Positions 15,697-24,560 of a stretch of 64,000 bases of DNA are shown here, one piece after another. Source of the stretch: Lujinxingia vulgaris (GTDB lineage Bacteria > Myxococcota_A > Bradymonadia > Bradymonadales > Bradymonadaceae); assembly GCF_007997005.1 (NCBI RefSeq), contig NZ_VOSL01000013.1, positions 1-64,000 on the forward strand, read 5' to 3'. Within the stretch, counting starts at the first letter, position 1; each line of letters begins with the position of its first letter. The position numbers were made by a program, and so were the translations under genes. The notes under the pieces were generated by a model, which saw nothing but the letters and a program-made list of their open reading frames with translations, was not told the DNA's origin and did no database searches.

Positions 15697-17190
15697 CTAA
15701 TGCACCTTCAGCCGAATACGCGCCGCCTCCAGACGCTCGGCCTCCTCGCGCAACACCGCGCGGGTCAGCGGCATGGAGCGCAACCAGCCCTTTGGAAAGC
15801 TCAGCGTCAGCTCACGTCCCTGCACCTCGGCCTTAAACTCGGGCACGGCCTGATCGACGCGGTTGCGGTTGAGCAGCACCGCCAGCCGCAGAAGCACCGC
15901 CAGCCGCCTTCCAGAGCGCGGAAGCTTGCCGGCCATCCCGTCAAAACGATGCGGCTTAAACTCGCGGCGATGCGTACGCACCAGCGCCCAGAGCATATGC
16001 TGATCCTGGCGCGAAAACCCGGGCATGTCGGAGTTTTCCACCAGGTACGAGCCGTGCTTGTGGTAGCGCGCGTGCGCGATCGCCAGGCCGATCTCATGCA
16101 ACTTCGCCGACCACCCCAGCACCGTGGCAAGGTAGGGGTCCTCGATCTTCCAGCCGGCGGCGACCTGCTCCCACAGGGCCAGCGCGGTGGCCTCGACCCG
16201 CGCCGCATGCGGCATGTCCACCCCGTAGCGCGCGCACAGGGTGGCCACAGTCTGCTCGCGGATATCTTCGCGGCTCAAGCGCCCCACAAGATCGACCATC
16301 AAGCCCTCGCGCAGCGCGCCGTCGCTGGGGACCATCTGCTCGATCTGCAAGATCTCAAAGGCCGCGCTCAAGATCGCCACCCCGCCGGCAAAGACCGGGG
16401 CGCGATCCTCACTGACCCCGGGAAGTTGATCGGGCCGGGCCTCCCCATCTTTGATCAGCCGCCGCCGCAAGCGCTGCAGCCCGCGGGCGGTGATCGCCCC
16501 ACGGCTCCAGCCCTTCTCATCGAGCACCTGGGCCACCGCTTTGATCGTCCCCGACGAGCCCACCGCCTCGCTCCACCCGACCTGGCGGTAGCGCGTCGCC
16601 AGCATCTCCACCTCCTGCTTGGCCGCAAGAATCGCCTCGGCCATGGCCGCCTCGCTGACCTTGCCATCGGGAAAATAACGCCGCGTCCACTCCACACACC
16701 CCATATACTTGGACTCGCGCTCCAGAGGCTCAAAGCCCTGGCCGACCACAAACTCGGTGCTGCCCCCGCCAATATCGATGACCAGCCGACGCCCCGGGCC
16801 CGGCTCCATCGTGTGGGCGACGCCCTGATAGACGAGACGAGCCTCTTCGAGACCGCTGATGATCTCGACGGGCACCCCGCCCAGGGCTTCCTGAATCTCT
16901 TCCATAAAGGCGCGCGGGTCGCGGGTCTTACGCAGCGTGTTCGTGCCCACCGCGCGAATATCACCGGGCGCAATGCCCTGAAGTCGCTCCCCAAAACGGC
17001 GCAAACACCCCAGCGCCCGGGCGCGCGCCTCGGTGCTCAGGGTTTTGTCGTCACGCAGACCGGCGGCCAGGCGCACCATCTCTTTAAGACGGTCGACCAC
17101 CTGAAGCTGGCCATCCTGCTTGCGCGCGATCACCATATGAAAGGAGTTCGACCCCAGGTCGATCGCCGCGATCATCCTCTCTGCCGTCAT
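15697..17190 (-). CDS. ppx: Ppx/GppA family phosphatase (exopolyphosphatase)
   Basis: A 497-aa protein of full-length Ppx type. The N-terminal ASKHA fold has AAIDLGSNSFHMVIA (residues 8-22), AVGTNTLRKTRD, the Glu-bearing IISGLEEARLVYQGV, and DIGGGSTEFVVG (phosphate binding). The C-terminal half is the HD-like helical domain (SAKLHEIGLAI, RYHKHGSYLVENSDMPGF). It should hydrolyse polyphosphate or pppGpp in the cytoplasm; the sequence alone does not separate these activities. The start ATG has GGGAG 4-5 nt upstream. The gene is divergent from msrA. Confidence 0.9.
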   Translation of the reverse strand: MTAERMIAAIDLGSNSFHMVIARKQDGQLQVVDRLKEMVRLAAGLRDDKTLSTEARARALGCLRRFGERLQGIAPGDIRAVGTNTLRKTRDPRAFMEEIQEALGGVPVEIISGLEEARLVYQGVAHTMEPGPGRRLVIDIGGGSTEFVVGQGFEPLERESKYMGCVEWTRRYFPDGKVSEAAMAEAILAAKQEVEMLATRYRQVGWSEAVGSSGTIKAVAQVLDEKGWSRGAITARGLQRLRRRLIKDGEARPDQLPGVSEDRAPVFAGGVAILSAAFEILQIEQMVPSDGALREGLMVDLVGRLSREDIREQTVATLCARYGVDMPHAARVEATALALWEQVAAGWKIEDPYLATVLGWSAKLHEIGLAIAHARYHKHGSYLVENSDMPGFSRQDQHMLWALVRTHRREFKPHRFDGMAGKLPRSGRRLAVLLRLAVLLNRNRVDQAVPEFKAEVQGRELTLSFPKGWLRSMPLTRAVLREEAERLEAARIRLKVH

Positions 17191-17367
17191 AGGGCTCCCA
17201 TCGTTGTTCCACGTTCTCGCAAGGCTCGCTCGCCACACCGCAACCGGTGTTCAGTCTTAACCTAGCGCGACGCTCGCCGAGACGCATCCATGATGCGCGC
17301 CCGCTCGCCAACGTTGGCGCCCATAATTACCCCTGGTTATCCCCACTCCCACCTCCATGAGGTCCTG

Positions 17368-18090
17368 ATGTCCCGTCAACTTCTCCCCAACCTGCTGCTC
17401 GTGATGGTGCTGCTCGTCGCCGGGCTGACCCTGGGCTGCCAGCCCTCCGAGACCCACCGCAACGGCGACGTGGCGCAGACCGAGCAACCCGGCGCCTCGC
17501 CAGAGAGCGAGGCCGCCGATCGCCCGGGCGGCACCGAGCTCTCCACGCCCGATCTGGAGAGCGAAGGGCTGGCCCGCGCCACCTTCGCCGGCGGCTGCTT
17601 CTGGTGCATGGAGCCCCCCTTTGAGCGCCTGGAGGGCGTCGTCTCGGTGACCTCCGGCTACACCGACGGCCCCGAAGAAGCCCCCACCTACAGCGAAGTC
17701 TCCTCCGGTCAGACCGGCCACACTGAGGCCGTCGAGATCCTCTACAACCCCGATATCGTCAGCTATGAGGAGCTGCTCACCGTCTTCTGGCGCGCCCACG
17801 ATCCCACCGACCTCGAAGGGCAGTTCGCCGACCGCGGCTCGCAATACCGCCCGGGCATCTACACCCACAATGACCTGCAGCGCGATCAGGCCGAGGCCTC
17901 CAAAGCGGCGCTCGAAGCCGAAGGGCCTTTTGATGAGCCCATCGTCACGCCGATCAAGCCCGCCCAGCCCTTCTGGATCGCCGAGGCGTACCACCAGGAC
18001 TATTATAAAAAGAACCCCACCCCTTATCAGCGCTACTACGAGGGGAGCGGCCGCAAGGGCTTCTTAGAGCGCACCTGGACGGCCGATTGA
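17368..18090 (+). CDS. msrA: Lipoprotein peptide-methionine (S)-S-oxide reductase MsrA
   Basis: A 240-aa protein. The signal peptide has lipobox LTLGC, followed by a Pro/Glu-rich linker, then a complete MsrA domain from about residue 68. The catalytic Cys is in FAGGCFWCMEPPFE; other signature parts are GYTDG, YSEVSSGQTGHTEAV, DRGSQYRPGIY and AEAYHQDYY. It repairs oxidised methionine in envelope proteins. The resolving Cys of many MsrA proteins is not obvious near the C-terminus, so an external thiol, perhaps from the DsbD/redoxin system near 46-49 kb, may recycle it. The start ATG has GAGG 5 nt upstream; the longer frame would not give a proper signal peptide. Confidence 0.93.
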   Translation: MSRQLLPNLLLVMVLLVAGLTLGCQPSETHRNGDVAQTEQPGASPESEAADRPGGTELSTPDLESEGLARATFAGGCFWCMEPPFERLEGVVSVTSGYTDGPEEAPTYSEVSSGQTGHTEAVEILYNPDIVSYEELLTVFWRAHDPTDLEGQFADRGSQYRPGIYTHNDLQRDQAEASKAALEAEGPFDEPIVTPIKPAQPFWIAEAYHQDYYKKNPTPYQRYYEGSGRKGFLERTWTAD

Positions 18091-18141
18091 ACGCGCGTGC
18101 CTTTGCCCCCGCACCGCCCCTCAACGCGCCACGGGCGGCCT

Positions 18142-19518
18142 TCAGGAACCTCTGGCGCGCTCAAAACGCCCCAACAGCTCCACATGGGTGGTCTGCGGGA
18201 GCATGTCGTGGGCCTGAAGCTCCACGAGCTTCCAGCCGCCCTGCTCAAGCTCGTCGGTGTCACGGGCAAAGCTCGCCACATCGCAGCTCATATAAACGAG
18301 CATCTTCGCGCCCAGCGACGCCGGCTTGCTCAACACCTCCCGCATCGGCCGCGAGAGCCCCTTGCGCGGCGGGTTGAGCAGGATCGCCTCCGGCCGGGCC
18401 AGCGCCCCCTCATCGGGGCAGGACGCGCGCCAGTCCGCGGCTCCCAGGTCGACCACGCGGTAGCGCGCCTCCACCCCGGCGCGCGCCGCGTTCTGCCGCG
18501 CGCTCTCAATGGCCGAGGCCACGCTCTCCGCGCCAAAAAGATGCACATTGCTGCGCCCCACCGCCGCGTTGAGCCCCAGCCCGCCGATGCCACAGTAGAG
18601 GTCCCAGATCACCTGCGCGCCCTGCACCCAGCGCGCGGCCTGGCGGTACATCGCCGAGGCCACCTCCACGTTGAGCTGGGCAAAGGCCCCCGGATCGATG
18701 GCCAGCGCCACGTCTCCGTAACGCTCCATCAGCCGGCAGTCCCCGGCCAGGGTGCGCGAGGCGTCGACGCGGATGGCGTTGGTGTCGCGATCGTTGACCG
18801 TCAGCGCCACGCCCTGCACCCCCTCGATCGCCATGATCGCCTCGGTGGCCGCACCAAGCCAGTGGGCGTCAGGCTCGCGTACCACAAGCTCCACCACCAC
18901 CGCCTCGCCAGCCCCCGGCTGCCCGGCAGCCCGCACCGAGATGTAGCGCAGCCCCTGCGCTTCATCGCCCACCGGCACATCCAGCGCGCCCAAACGCACT
19001 TCCAGCTCCGCCTGCACCCGCGAAAGAATCGGGCGCACCACCTGACAGCCCGACATCGCCGCCACATCCTGGCTTCGCGGGGCATACGAGCCCAGCAAAA
19101 GGCGGCCGGCGCGACGCGTGACCACAAAATTGGAGCGGTTGCGGTAGCCGAGCTGGCGCGGCGCCTCGTGCCAGCTCCAGCCGATCTCGCGCTCGCCAAG
19201 CAGCTCGGTGACGCGATCTTCTAAGATCTGCGCTCGCAGCGAAGCGCGCACATGCATCCCCGGACATCCCCCGCAGCGCCCCCGCACCGGGCCGGCGTGC
19301 GCGCACACCGGCTGCTCAAACCCCTCGCCACGCCCGTGCACCCGGCTCACCCGCGCAAAGTCGCGCGGATGATGCTGGCTCGACGCCACCACCTCCAGAT
19401 CCACCCGGTCGCCTGGCACCACGCCCGGCGCCAGCACCCGGCGCTGGTTGTGCTCGACCCACCCCTCAAAGTTCGCGTCGATCCCGGCGATCACCACGTC
19501 GTCGATCGTCTTGCTCAT
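18142..19518 (-). CDS. TrmA/RumA-family 23S rRNA or tRNA (uracil-5)-methyltransferase
   Basis: A 458-aa SAM-dependent RNA m5U methyltransferase. It has an N-terminal TRAM-like region, a Cys cluster (CAHAGPVRGRCGGCPG plus MSGCQVV) typical of the 4Fe-4S site of RumA/RlmD, SAM motif I (WDLYCGIGGLGLNAA), NPPRKGLSRPM, and the catalytic Cys in VYMSCDVASFARD. C-terminal His/Glu (TTHVELLG) is the usual proton-abstracting end. The precise target (U1939, U747 or tRNA U54) cannot be read from the sequence. I start at the Met before SKTIDDVVIAGI; a longer frame of 32 codons has no homology-like sequence. It converges with msrA 51 bp away. Confidence 0.88.
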   Translation of the reverse strand: MSKTIDDVVIAGIDANFEGWVEHNQRRVLAPGVVPGDRVDLEVVASSQHHPRDFARVSRVHGRGEGFEQPVCAHAGPVRGRCGGCPGMHVRASLRAQILEDRVTELLGEREIGWSWHEAPRQLGYRNRSNFVVTRRAGRLLLGSYAPRSQDVAAMSGCQVVRPILSRVQAELEVRLGALDVPVGDEAQGLRYISVRAAGQPGAGEAVVVELVVREPDAHWLGAATEAIMAIEGVQGVALTVNDRDTNAIRVDASRTLAGDCRLMERYGDVALAIDPGAFAQLNVEVASAMYRQAARWVQGAQVIWDLYCGIGGLGLNAAVGRSNVHLFGAESVASAIESARQNAARAGVEARYRVVDLGAADWRASCPDEGALARPEAILLNPPRKGLSRPMREVLSKPASLGAKMLVYMSCDVASFARDTDELEQGGWKLVELQAHDMLPQTTHVELLGRFERARGS

Positions 19519-19649
19519 GCCCGGCTCACTCGTTCGTGCTTCTGCGGGGCCCGCGCACAGGCCGGCCCCTCGACTTCTGCCCTCCGCCTTATCAGCGTCG
19601 GCGTTTCGGGGCAAAGCGCAGAGAACTCCGGACGGGTCTCACTCGACTC

Positions 19650-20095
19650 CCAACGCTCAAAACGTCTGCGCAAGCGACGCGATCGCGGCGTTTCAACTCA
19701 AAACGCCTGCGCGAGCGACGCGATCACGCCATCTCGGCTCAAAACGCCTGCCCGAGCGATGCGATCACGACATCTCGGCTCAAAACGCCTGCCCGAGCGA
19801 TGCGATCACGACATCTCAACTCAAAACGCCTGCCCGAGCGATGCGATCACGACATCTCAGCTCAAAACGCCCGATCGACCCTCGACAACACGTTCTGGAT
19901 TTCCAAAAGGCGTGATCGGCCCCCGTTCACGTGGTTTAGGCTGGAAAATCGCCCGATCGACCCTCGCGATCGCGTTTTGGGTTTCCAAAACGCGTGCTCG
20001 GCCCCCGTTCACGTGTTTTGGGCTGGAAAATCGCCCGATCGACCCTCGCGCTCACGTTTTGAGTTCCCAAAACACCTGCCCGGCGCCCGCGCACC
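19650..20095. repeat. 41-bp tandem repeat array
   Basis: CTCAAAAC recurs at 19656, 19697, 19738, 19779, 19820 and 19861, an exact 41-bp period. From 19868 the unit diverges into an 82-bp (2 x 41) repeat: CGCCCGATCGACCC at 19868, 19950 and 20032. Within it CGCGTTTTGG/CCAAAACGCG forms a hairpin at 19971-19994. GCGATCACG and GTGCTCGG/GTGATCGG elements match those in the 5.5-kb array. The array lies upstream of the methyltransferase gene and runs up to the stop of the UbiB-like gene. Confidence 0.88.
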
Positions 20096-21850
20096 TCAAT
20101 CTCGCCGCATAAGCCGCATCAACGGCCCCAGGCGCAACTTCTTACCCTTACGGCTCGCCGCCACATGCCAGCCCAGCGACCACCAGAAGAGGGTGGTGGC
20201 CGAGAGCGCCGCCAGAATCCCGATGATCAAAAGCACCGAGACCCCGAAGATCTCCCGATCGAAGGGGCGTAAGAGCATCGCCGCCACCACCGCCAGCCCC
20301 GAGGCGATCACGCCCAAGAACAGACGCGTGCCCAGGGTGTTGAGCACCTCCCCGAGCTGATCGAGCGACTCATTGCGCACCGTCACCGTGAGGTTTCCGC
20401 CCTCCAGGTCCATCAGCACCTGATCGAGCTGCTGGGGCACCTTGGTCACAAAGCTCGAGACGCCCACGGCTGCGCTCAACGCCGACTGCGCCAGCTTTTT
20501 GGCCGAATACTTCTTCAGCGCCAGGTCGCGGGCGTAGGGGAGCCCGATGGCCATCACGTCCATATCCGGCTTGAGCCGGCGCATGATGCCCTCGATGGTC
20601 GCCGCCGTCTTGACCAGCACCGCGTAGTTGGGGTTGAGACGAATGCGGTGGTACTGCGCCGCGTCCATCACTTCCTGGATGAACTGGCTCACATCAAAGT
20701 CGCCCACCGTCGCGCTGATGTACTTGTCGCGCACCCGCTCCACGTCCGAGCGAAACTCCCGCAGGTTCACCCGCCCCACCGGATCGCCCATCTCCAGAAG
20801 GGCCCGGGCGATCGCGTCGACATCCCCGGTGAGCACATTGAGGATCAGCCCGATCAGATCGTCCTGCTGGCGCGACGAGAGGCGCCCCACCAGCCCGAAG
20901 TCGATAAAGATCAGCGCGCCGTCCTCGCGCACCATGATGTTGCCCGGATGCGGATCGCCGTGAAAAAACCCGTCGTAAAGCACCATCTTGACCATGGCGT
21001 CGAGCAGGTTATGCAGCACCGTCTCGGCAAGCTCGCTGCCCCCTTCGATGTCCGCGAGTTTGCCGGCCTGCACAAACTCCATGGTCATGACTTCGGCGCG
21101 GGTCAGCTCGTCGTAGACAAAAGGCACGCTGACGGCGTCAACCTCGGCGAAGTTTTTGCCGAACTCCTGCACATGTTTGGCCTCCTGCCGAAAGTCCAGC
21201 TCCGCCAGGATCGCCCGCTCAAACTCCTGCACGATGGCCGTGGGCGAATAAAGCTCGATCTCCTCGACGGTCGCCTCCAGAAAGCGGGCCAGATAGTAGA
21301 GCAGATCGAGATCGGCGCGGATCTGCTCGCCAATGCCCAGGCGCTGCACCTTGACCACCACCGACGTGCCATCATGCAGCGTCGCACGGTGCACCTGCCC
21401 GATGCTCGCGGCGGCCAGGGGCTTTTCCTCAAAGCTCGCGTAGGCCTCCTCCAACGTCTGCCCCAGGCTCGACTCCACCTGCCGGCGGATCGTCTCCATG
21501 GGCATTGGGCTGACCGCGTCCTGAAGCTTGCGCAGCTCGTCGAGAAACTCCTTCGGCACCAGATCGGGGCGCGTGGAGAGCACCTGCCCGAGTTTGACAA
21601 AGGTCGGCCCCAGATCTTCGAGCACGCGCCGAAAACGCACCGCCGCCTCGGAGCGGTCCGGCCCGATCAGCGCCTCAACGCTCTCATCGCCCTCAAACCC
21701 GTCATCCCCCCGCAACGTCGAGCTCTCGCCCAAAAAGCGGCCCAACCCCGCACGCCGCGCCACCGCCGAGAACCCGTGCCGCGTGAGCACACTGGAGATG
21801 GTCCGCAGGCGCTTGATGTCCTGAACCGCCGCTCTGACTGGTGATGCCAT
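20096..21850 (-). CDS. ABC1/UbiB-family atypical kinase
   Basis: A 584-aa AarF/ABC1/UbiB-family protein. The KxGQ motif is in FVKLGQVLSTRPDLVP, followed by the Ala-rich loop AAASIGQVHRA, the ATP Lys in VVVKVQRLG, the catalytic loop FHGDPHPGNIMV and IFIDFGLVGRLS. Two membrane helices close the C-terminus. In E. coli UbiB supports ubiquinone synthesis; many bacteria carry several such paralogues in lipid or quinone handling. I start at the ATG at 21850; the frame continues 69 codons upstream, but only through Gly/Trp-rich translation of the C-rich repeat. Confidence 0.9.
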   Translation of the reverse strand: MASPVRAAVQDIKRLRTISSVLTRHGFSAVARRAGLGRFLGESSTLRGDDGFEGDESVEALIGPDRSEAAVRFRRVLEDLGPTFVKLGQVLSTRPDLVPKEFLDELRKLQDAVSPMPMETIRRQVESSLGQTLEEAYASFEEKPLAAASIGQVHRATLHDGTSVVVKVQRLGIGEQIRADLDLLYYLARFLEATVEEIELYSPTAIVQEFERAILAELDFRQEAKHVQEFGKNFAEVDAVSVPFVYDELTRAEVMTMEFVQAGKLADIEGGSELAETVLHNLLDAMVKMVLYDGFFHGDPHPGNIMVREDGALIFIDFGLVGRLSSRQQDDLIGLILNVLTGDVDAIARALLEMGDPVGRVNLREFRSDVERVRDKYISATVGDFDVSQFIQEVMDAAQYHRIRLNPNYAVLVKTAATIEGIMRRLKPDMDVMAIGLPYARDLALKKYSAKKLAQSALSAAVGVSSFVTKVPQQLDQVLMDLEGGNLTVTVRNESLDQLGEVLNTLGTRLFLGVIASGLAVVAAMLLRPFDREIFGVSVLLIIGILAALSATTLFWWSLGWHVAASRKGKKLRLGPLMRLMRRD

Positions 21851-21974
21851 CGTGCCTACTCCCACACTGACGTTTTCAACCGACAACCTCCCCGGCACCC
21901 TAGCAACAACTTCCCACGACGACCACATGGGCAGCGCCACATCAAAACACCAAATGGTCAGACAACGTGCCCCG

Positions 21975-22253
21975 CCCCACGCCCACACAAACCTCCCCAC
22001 ACCGCGTACCCCCCAACCACAAAGCGAACCCCCGGCCGCCCACACGAACCTCCCCACACCGCGTACCCCCCAACGCCCTCAACCATCCAACCACCTAACC
22101 ACAAAACACGCCCCACCCCACGCCCACACGAACCTCCCCACACCGCGTACCCCCCAACCACAAAGCGAACCCCCGGCCGCCCACACGAACCTCCCCACAC
22201 CGCGTACCCCCCAACGCCCTCAACCACCCAACCACCCAACCACCCAACCACAA
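21975..22253. repeat. Duplicated 141-bp C-rich repeat
   Basis: A 141-bp unit starts at 21975 and again at 22116 with near identity. Each unit contains two copies of a shorter block with CCTCCCCACACCGCGTACC followed by six Cs. The plus strand is almost free of G apart from CG steps, while the minus strand has G4-G6 runs about 10 nt apart. It fills the gap between the UbiB-like gene and the GNAT-like gene. Open frames through it encode only Pro/Thr/His repeats and are not called. Confidence 0.85.
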
Positions 22254-22391
22254 AACGCACACCCCCGAACCCGACCACCCTTGATTGACATCCCCCCACC
22301 GGATGCCGAGAATGCCGAGCCGCTCTGGAGCACCTCGTGAACACGCTCCCGGCAACACCCCTGGCACCCTCTTACGGCCACCGTTTCGCCT

Positions 22392-23348
22392 ATGCGACTC
22401 TCACTTGCGCGCCCCGAACAGGCCCCGCGCCTCAGCCAGTTCTACCGCTCGATTCACGGCCCGGAGTTCGCCCACCAGGAGCTCTTCAAAGCCGAGACCC
22501 TGGCGCAGCTGCTCACCGATGGCGAAATCGCCATTGTGGTGGCCACCCACGAGCGCGAACTTCTGGGCTGCGGGCTGGCCTTTGTGCGCAGCTGGAACCA
22601 GTCGCTGGAGATCAGCACCTTGAGCGTGTCCGCCCACCCCCGGCGCGGCGAGATTGCGAAGGCGCTCTTTGAGGCATTGCGCAGGCTGGGGATCAAGTCG
22701 TATGGCATCGCCTTTTTTCGAGCCTCCACCGAGTCGAGCTTTCGCCGCGGCCGCGACATGGGCGCGACCTGCTGGGGCTACCGCCCGGCGCCCGGCTCCC
22801 AGGACATCGGTCAGGCTGAACTCCTGATGGGCTTTATCAACCCCGCAGGCCAGCACCGCCGCGCCGAGCCTCCGCATAACGCGCTGACATCGACGCCCTT
22901 TGCCATGCGCATCATCGATCTTCTCGAAGAGGCCGAGCGCAACGTGCCCTACCCCAGGAGCTTTCCGGTGGGATGCCCGCGCGGCACTGGCGCCCCGGTG
23001 ATCTCCGGGCGCATCTGGCCGACCTACCACTCCCGCGGAAACTACATCTACATCGAGAACGCCGCCGGCGCCTTCCCCGTCGAGATCATCAAAGAGTTCA
23101 CCGAGCGGGTACGCAAAAAAGGCGTGCGCGATGTGCGTCTGACCCTGCCGGTCAACCACGAGCAGGCCTACCACGAGCTCTGCGCCATCGGCTTTCGCAC
23201 GGTGGCCTACCTGCCGGGGTGGTTTCTGCGCGGCCCCAACCGCTTTGACTGCGTGGAGCTCGTCTTCGGCGCGCCCCCGGTCAACCCCACCCCCACCACC
23301 TTTGTGGAGCGTGCGGTGACCAAGATCCACCGCGATCTTCGCGCCTGA
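22392..23348 (+). CDS. GNAT-like two-domain protein of unknown function
   Basis: A 318-aa cytoplasmic protein. The N-terminal half has the look of a GNAT N-acetyltransferase (RLSLARPEQAPRLSQFYRSI; IAIVVATHERELLGCGLAFVR; ISTLSVSAHPRRGEIAKALFEAL). The C-terminal half (YIYIENAAGAFPVEIIKEF; LTLPVNHEQAYHELCAIGF) may be a second GNAT-like fold. The acetyl-CoA loop is not the classical QxxGxG/A, so catalytic activity is uncertain. The start ATG has no clear ribosome-binding site. The gene converges with tonB. Confidence 0.65.
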   Translation: MRLSLARPEQAPRLSQFYRSIHGPEFAHQELFKAETLAQLLTDGEIAIVVATHERELLGCGLAFVRSWNQSLEISTLSVSAHPRRGEIAKALFEALRRLGIKSYGIAFFRASTESSFRRGRDMGATCWGYRPAPGSQDIGQAELLMGFINPAGQHRRAEPPHNALTSTPFAMRIIDLLEEAERNVPYPRSFPVGCPRGTGAPVISGRIWPTYHSRGNYIYIENAAGAFPVEIIKEFTERVRKKGVRDVRLTLPVNHEQAYHELCAIGFRTVAYLPGWFLRGPNRFDCVELVFGAPPVNPTPTTFVERAVTKIHRDLRA

Positions 23349-23363
23349 TCCCCCGCGCCCTCT

Positions 23364-23385
23364 CCCTGGCGAGCGCTCGCCAGGG
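23364..23385. terminator. 22-bp perfect palindrome between convergent genes
   Basis: A perfect inverted repeat with arms CCCTGGCGAGC and GCTCGCCAGGG lies between the stops at 23348 (+) and 23393 (-). There is no T run, so it may be a weak or Rho-assisted terminator serving both genes. Confidence 0.55.
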
Positions 23386-23392
23386 CCGGGGC

Positions 23393-24157
23393 TTATTCGA
23401 GCAAAAAGTTCACCGGCACGACGAGCTCAAACTCATCGATCACCGAGTCTTCGGGGAGCCCCGCATAAGGTTCTGCGGCCTCCACCATGCGCAGCACCTC
23501 CTTGTCGAGGAGGTTGTTTCCGCTGGAGCGCACAAGCTGCGGCGGCTGCGCCAGCGTGCCGTCCCGGCGGATGATCATCCGCACCACCGCCTCGCCCTCC
23601 ACCCCCATGCGACGCGCCATGCGCGGGTAGCGCTTCTCGGCCTCCAGCGCGCCGGTGATGCGCGACTCGTAGGCGCCCCAGTCCACCGGGTCTACAAGCG
23701 GCGCCGGCGGCTCGGCGGGTGTCGGCTCGGGCGCGGGCTCATCTGCCACGGGCGTCTCTTCCACGGGATCTTCTGCGGCCTCGGGGTCCACTTCGACGGG
23801 CGCCTCCAGACTCACTGGCGCCTCCTCGGGGGGCGGCACGATCTCGGGCTCCGGCTCCGGCACCACGACCTCGGAGCTGGCCACCTTTGGCGCTTCCACC
23901 TGCTGGCGTGGTGGGGGTTTAACGGGCTCCGGCGGCGGCTCGGGCACCACTTCAGGCTCCGGCGGCGGTTCGGGCTCAGGCGTTGGCTCCACCGGTTCGG
24001 CCACCGGCTCGGGCGCCTTTAAGGTGAGCGTGATCGGCTCGGGCTCGACCTCGGCGGAAGAATCAAAGCTCAGCGGCACCGCAAAAAGCCCCAGGTGCAA
24101 CGCCAGCACCACGCCCAGCGGCTTTCCCCACCCCACCCTTTGCGAAGGTTCGTTCAT
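23393..24157 (-). CDS. tonB: TonB-family energy transducer
   Basis: A 254-aa protein with one N-terminal membrane anchor (LGVVLALHLGLFAVPLSF), a long Pro/Glu-rich periplasmic spacer (residues 35-155), and a TonB C-terminal domain (RYPRMARRMGVEGEAVVRMI, DKEVLRMVEAAEPY). It couples the proton motive force, through ExbB/ExbD, to outer-membrane receptors. It lies 7 bp after exbD in the order exbB-exbD-tonB. The start ATG sits just before the membrane anchor; the longer frame overlaps exbD and is not needed. Iron regulation is likely from the Fur-box-like site upstream of exbB. Confidence 0.92.
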   Translation of the reverse strand: MNEPSQRVGWGKPLGVVLALHLGLFAVPLSFDSSAEVEPEPITLTLKAPEPVAEPVEPTPEPEPPPEPEVVPEPPPEPVKPPPRQQVEAPKVASSEVVVPEPEPEIVPPPEEAPVSLEAPVEVDPEAAEDPVEETPVADEPAPEPTPAEPPAPLVDPVDWGAYESRITGALEAEKRYPRMARRMGVEGEAVVRMIIRRDGTLAQPPQLVRSSGNNLLDKEVLRMVEAAEPYAGLPEDSVIDEFELVVPVNFLLE

Positions 24158-24164
24158 CGCGCGC

Positions 24165-24560
24165 TCAGTCGGCCTTGCGCGTGGCGATGGAGACCGACTC
24201 AAAGCCGGCCTTCGACGCCTCATCAAAGACAAACACGGCCTCTTCGAGCGCGACCTTGCTGTCGCCCACGAGCACGAGCACTTCAAAGCTCTCGCGGGCC
24301 TCCACCAGCGCCTGGCCCAGCCCCTCGCGCGTCACCGGGTCCTCGCCAAGGAGCATCGTGCCATCGGCCTTGAGCGTCAGCGTCTGCGCCTCTGGCGAGA
24401 CCGCGCTCGTCGACTCGGCCTGGGGCAGCACCACGCCCATCTCGCGCACCCGATCGAAGTTCGCCGCCAGCACCACGAAGATCAGCAGGATGAACACCAC
24501 ATCGATCAGCGCCGAGACATTGATCGTGGGCGACTCCCGCTCAAAACTCTCAAACTGCAT
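24165..24560 (-). CDS. exbD: ExbD/TolR-family biopolymer transport protein
   Basis: A 131-aa protein with a single N-terminal helix, INVSALIDVVFILLIFVV, that carries the essential Asp of ExbD/TolR, and a periplasmic domain ending in FDEASKAGFESVSIATR. It forms the proton channel with ExbB. The ATG at 24560 has GAGG 6 nt upstream, inside the end of exbB, so the two genes overlap by 11 bp and are probably coupled; a GTG four codons earlier is less likely. Confidence 0.93.
   Translation of the reverse strand: MQFESFERESPTINVSALIDVVFILLIFVVLAANFDRVREMGVVLPQAESTSAVSPEAQTLTLKADGTMLLGEDPVTREGLGQALVEARESFEVLVLVGDSKVALEEAVFVFDEASKAGFESVSIATRKAD

Noticed and set aside
19650..20095. CRISPR array
   Set aside because: Units are back to back with no unique spacers, and no cas gene is in the window. 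The same holds for the 42-bp array.
21852..22344. Open frames through the C-rich repeat (162 aa on +, 128 aa on -, and the 69-codon extension of the UbiB-like gene)
   Set aside because: The 141-bp unit is also a multiple of three and the peptides are low-complexity. The UbiB-like gene starts well at 21850.
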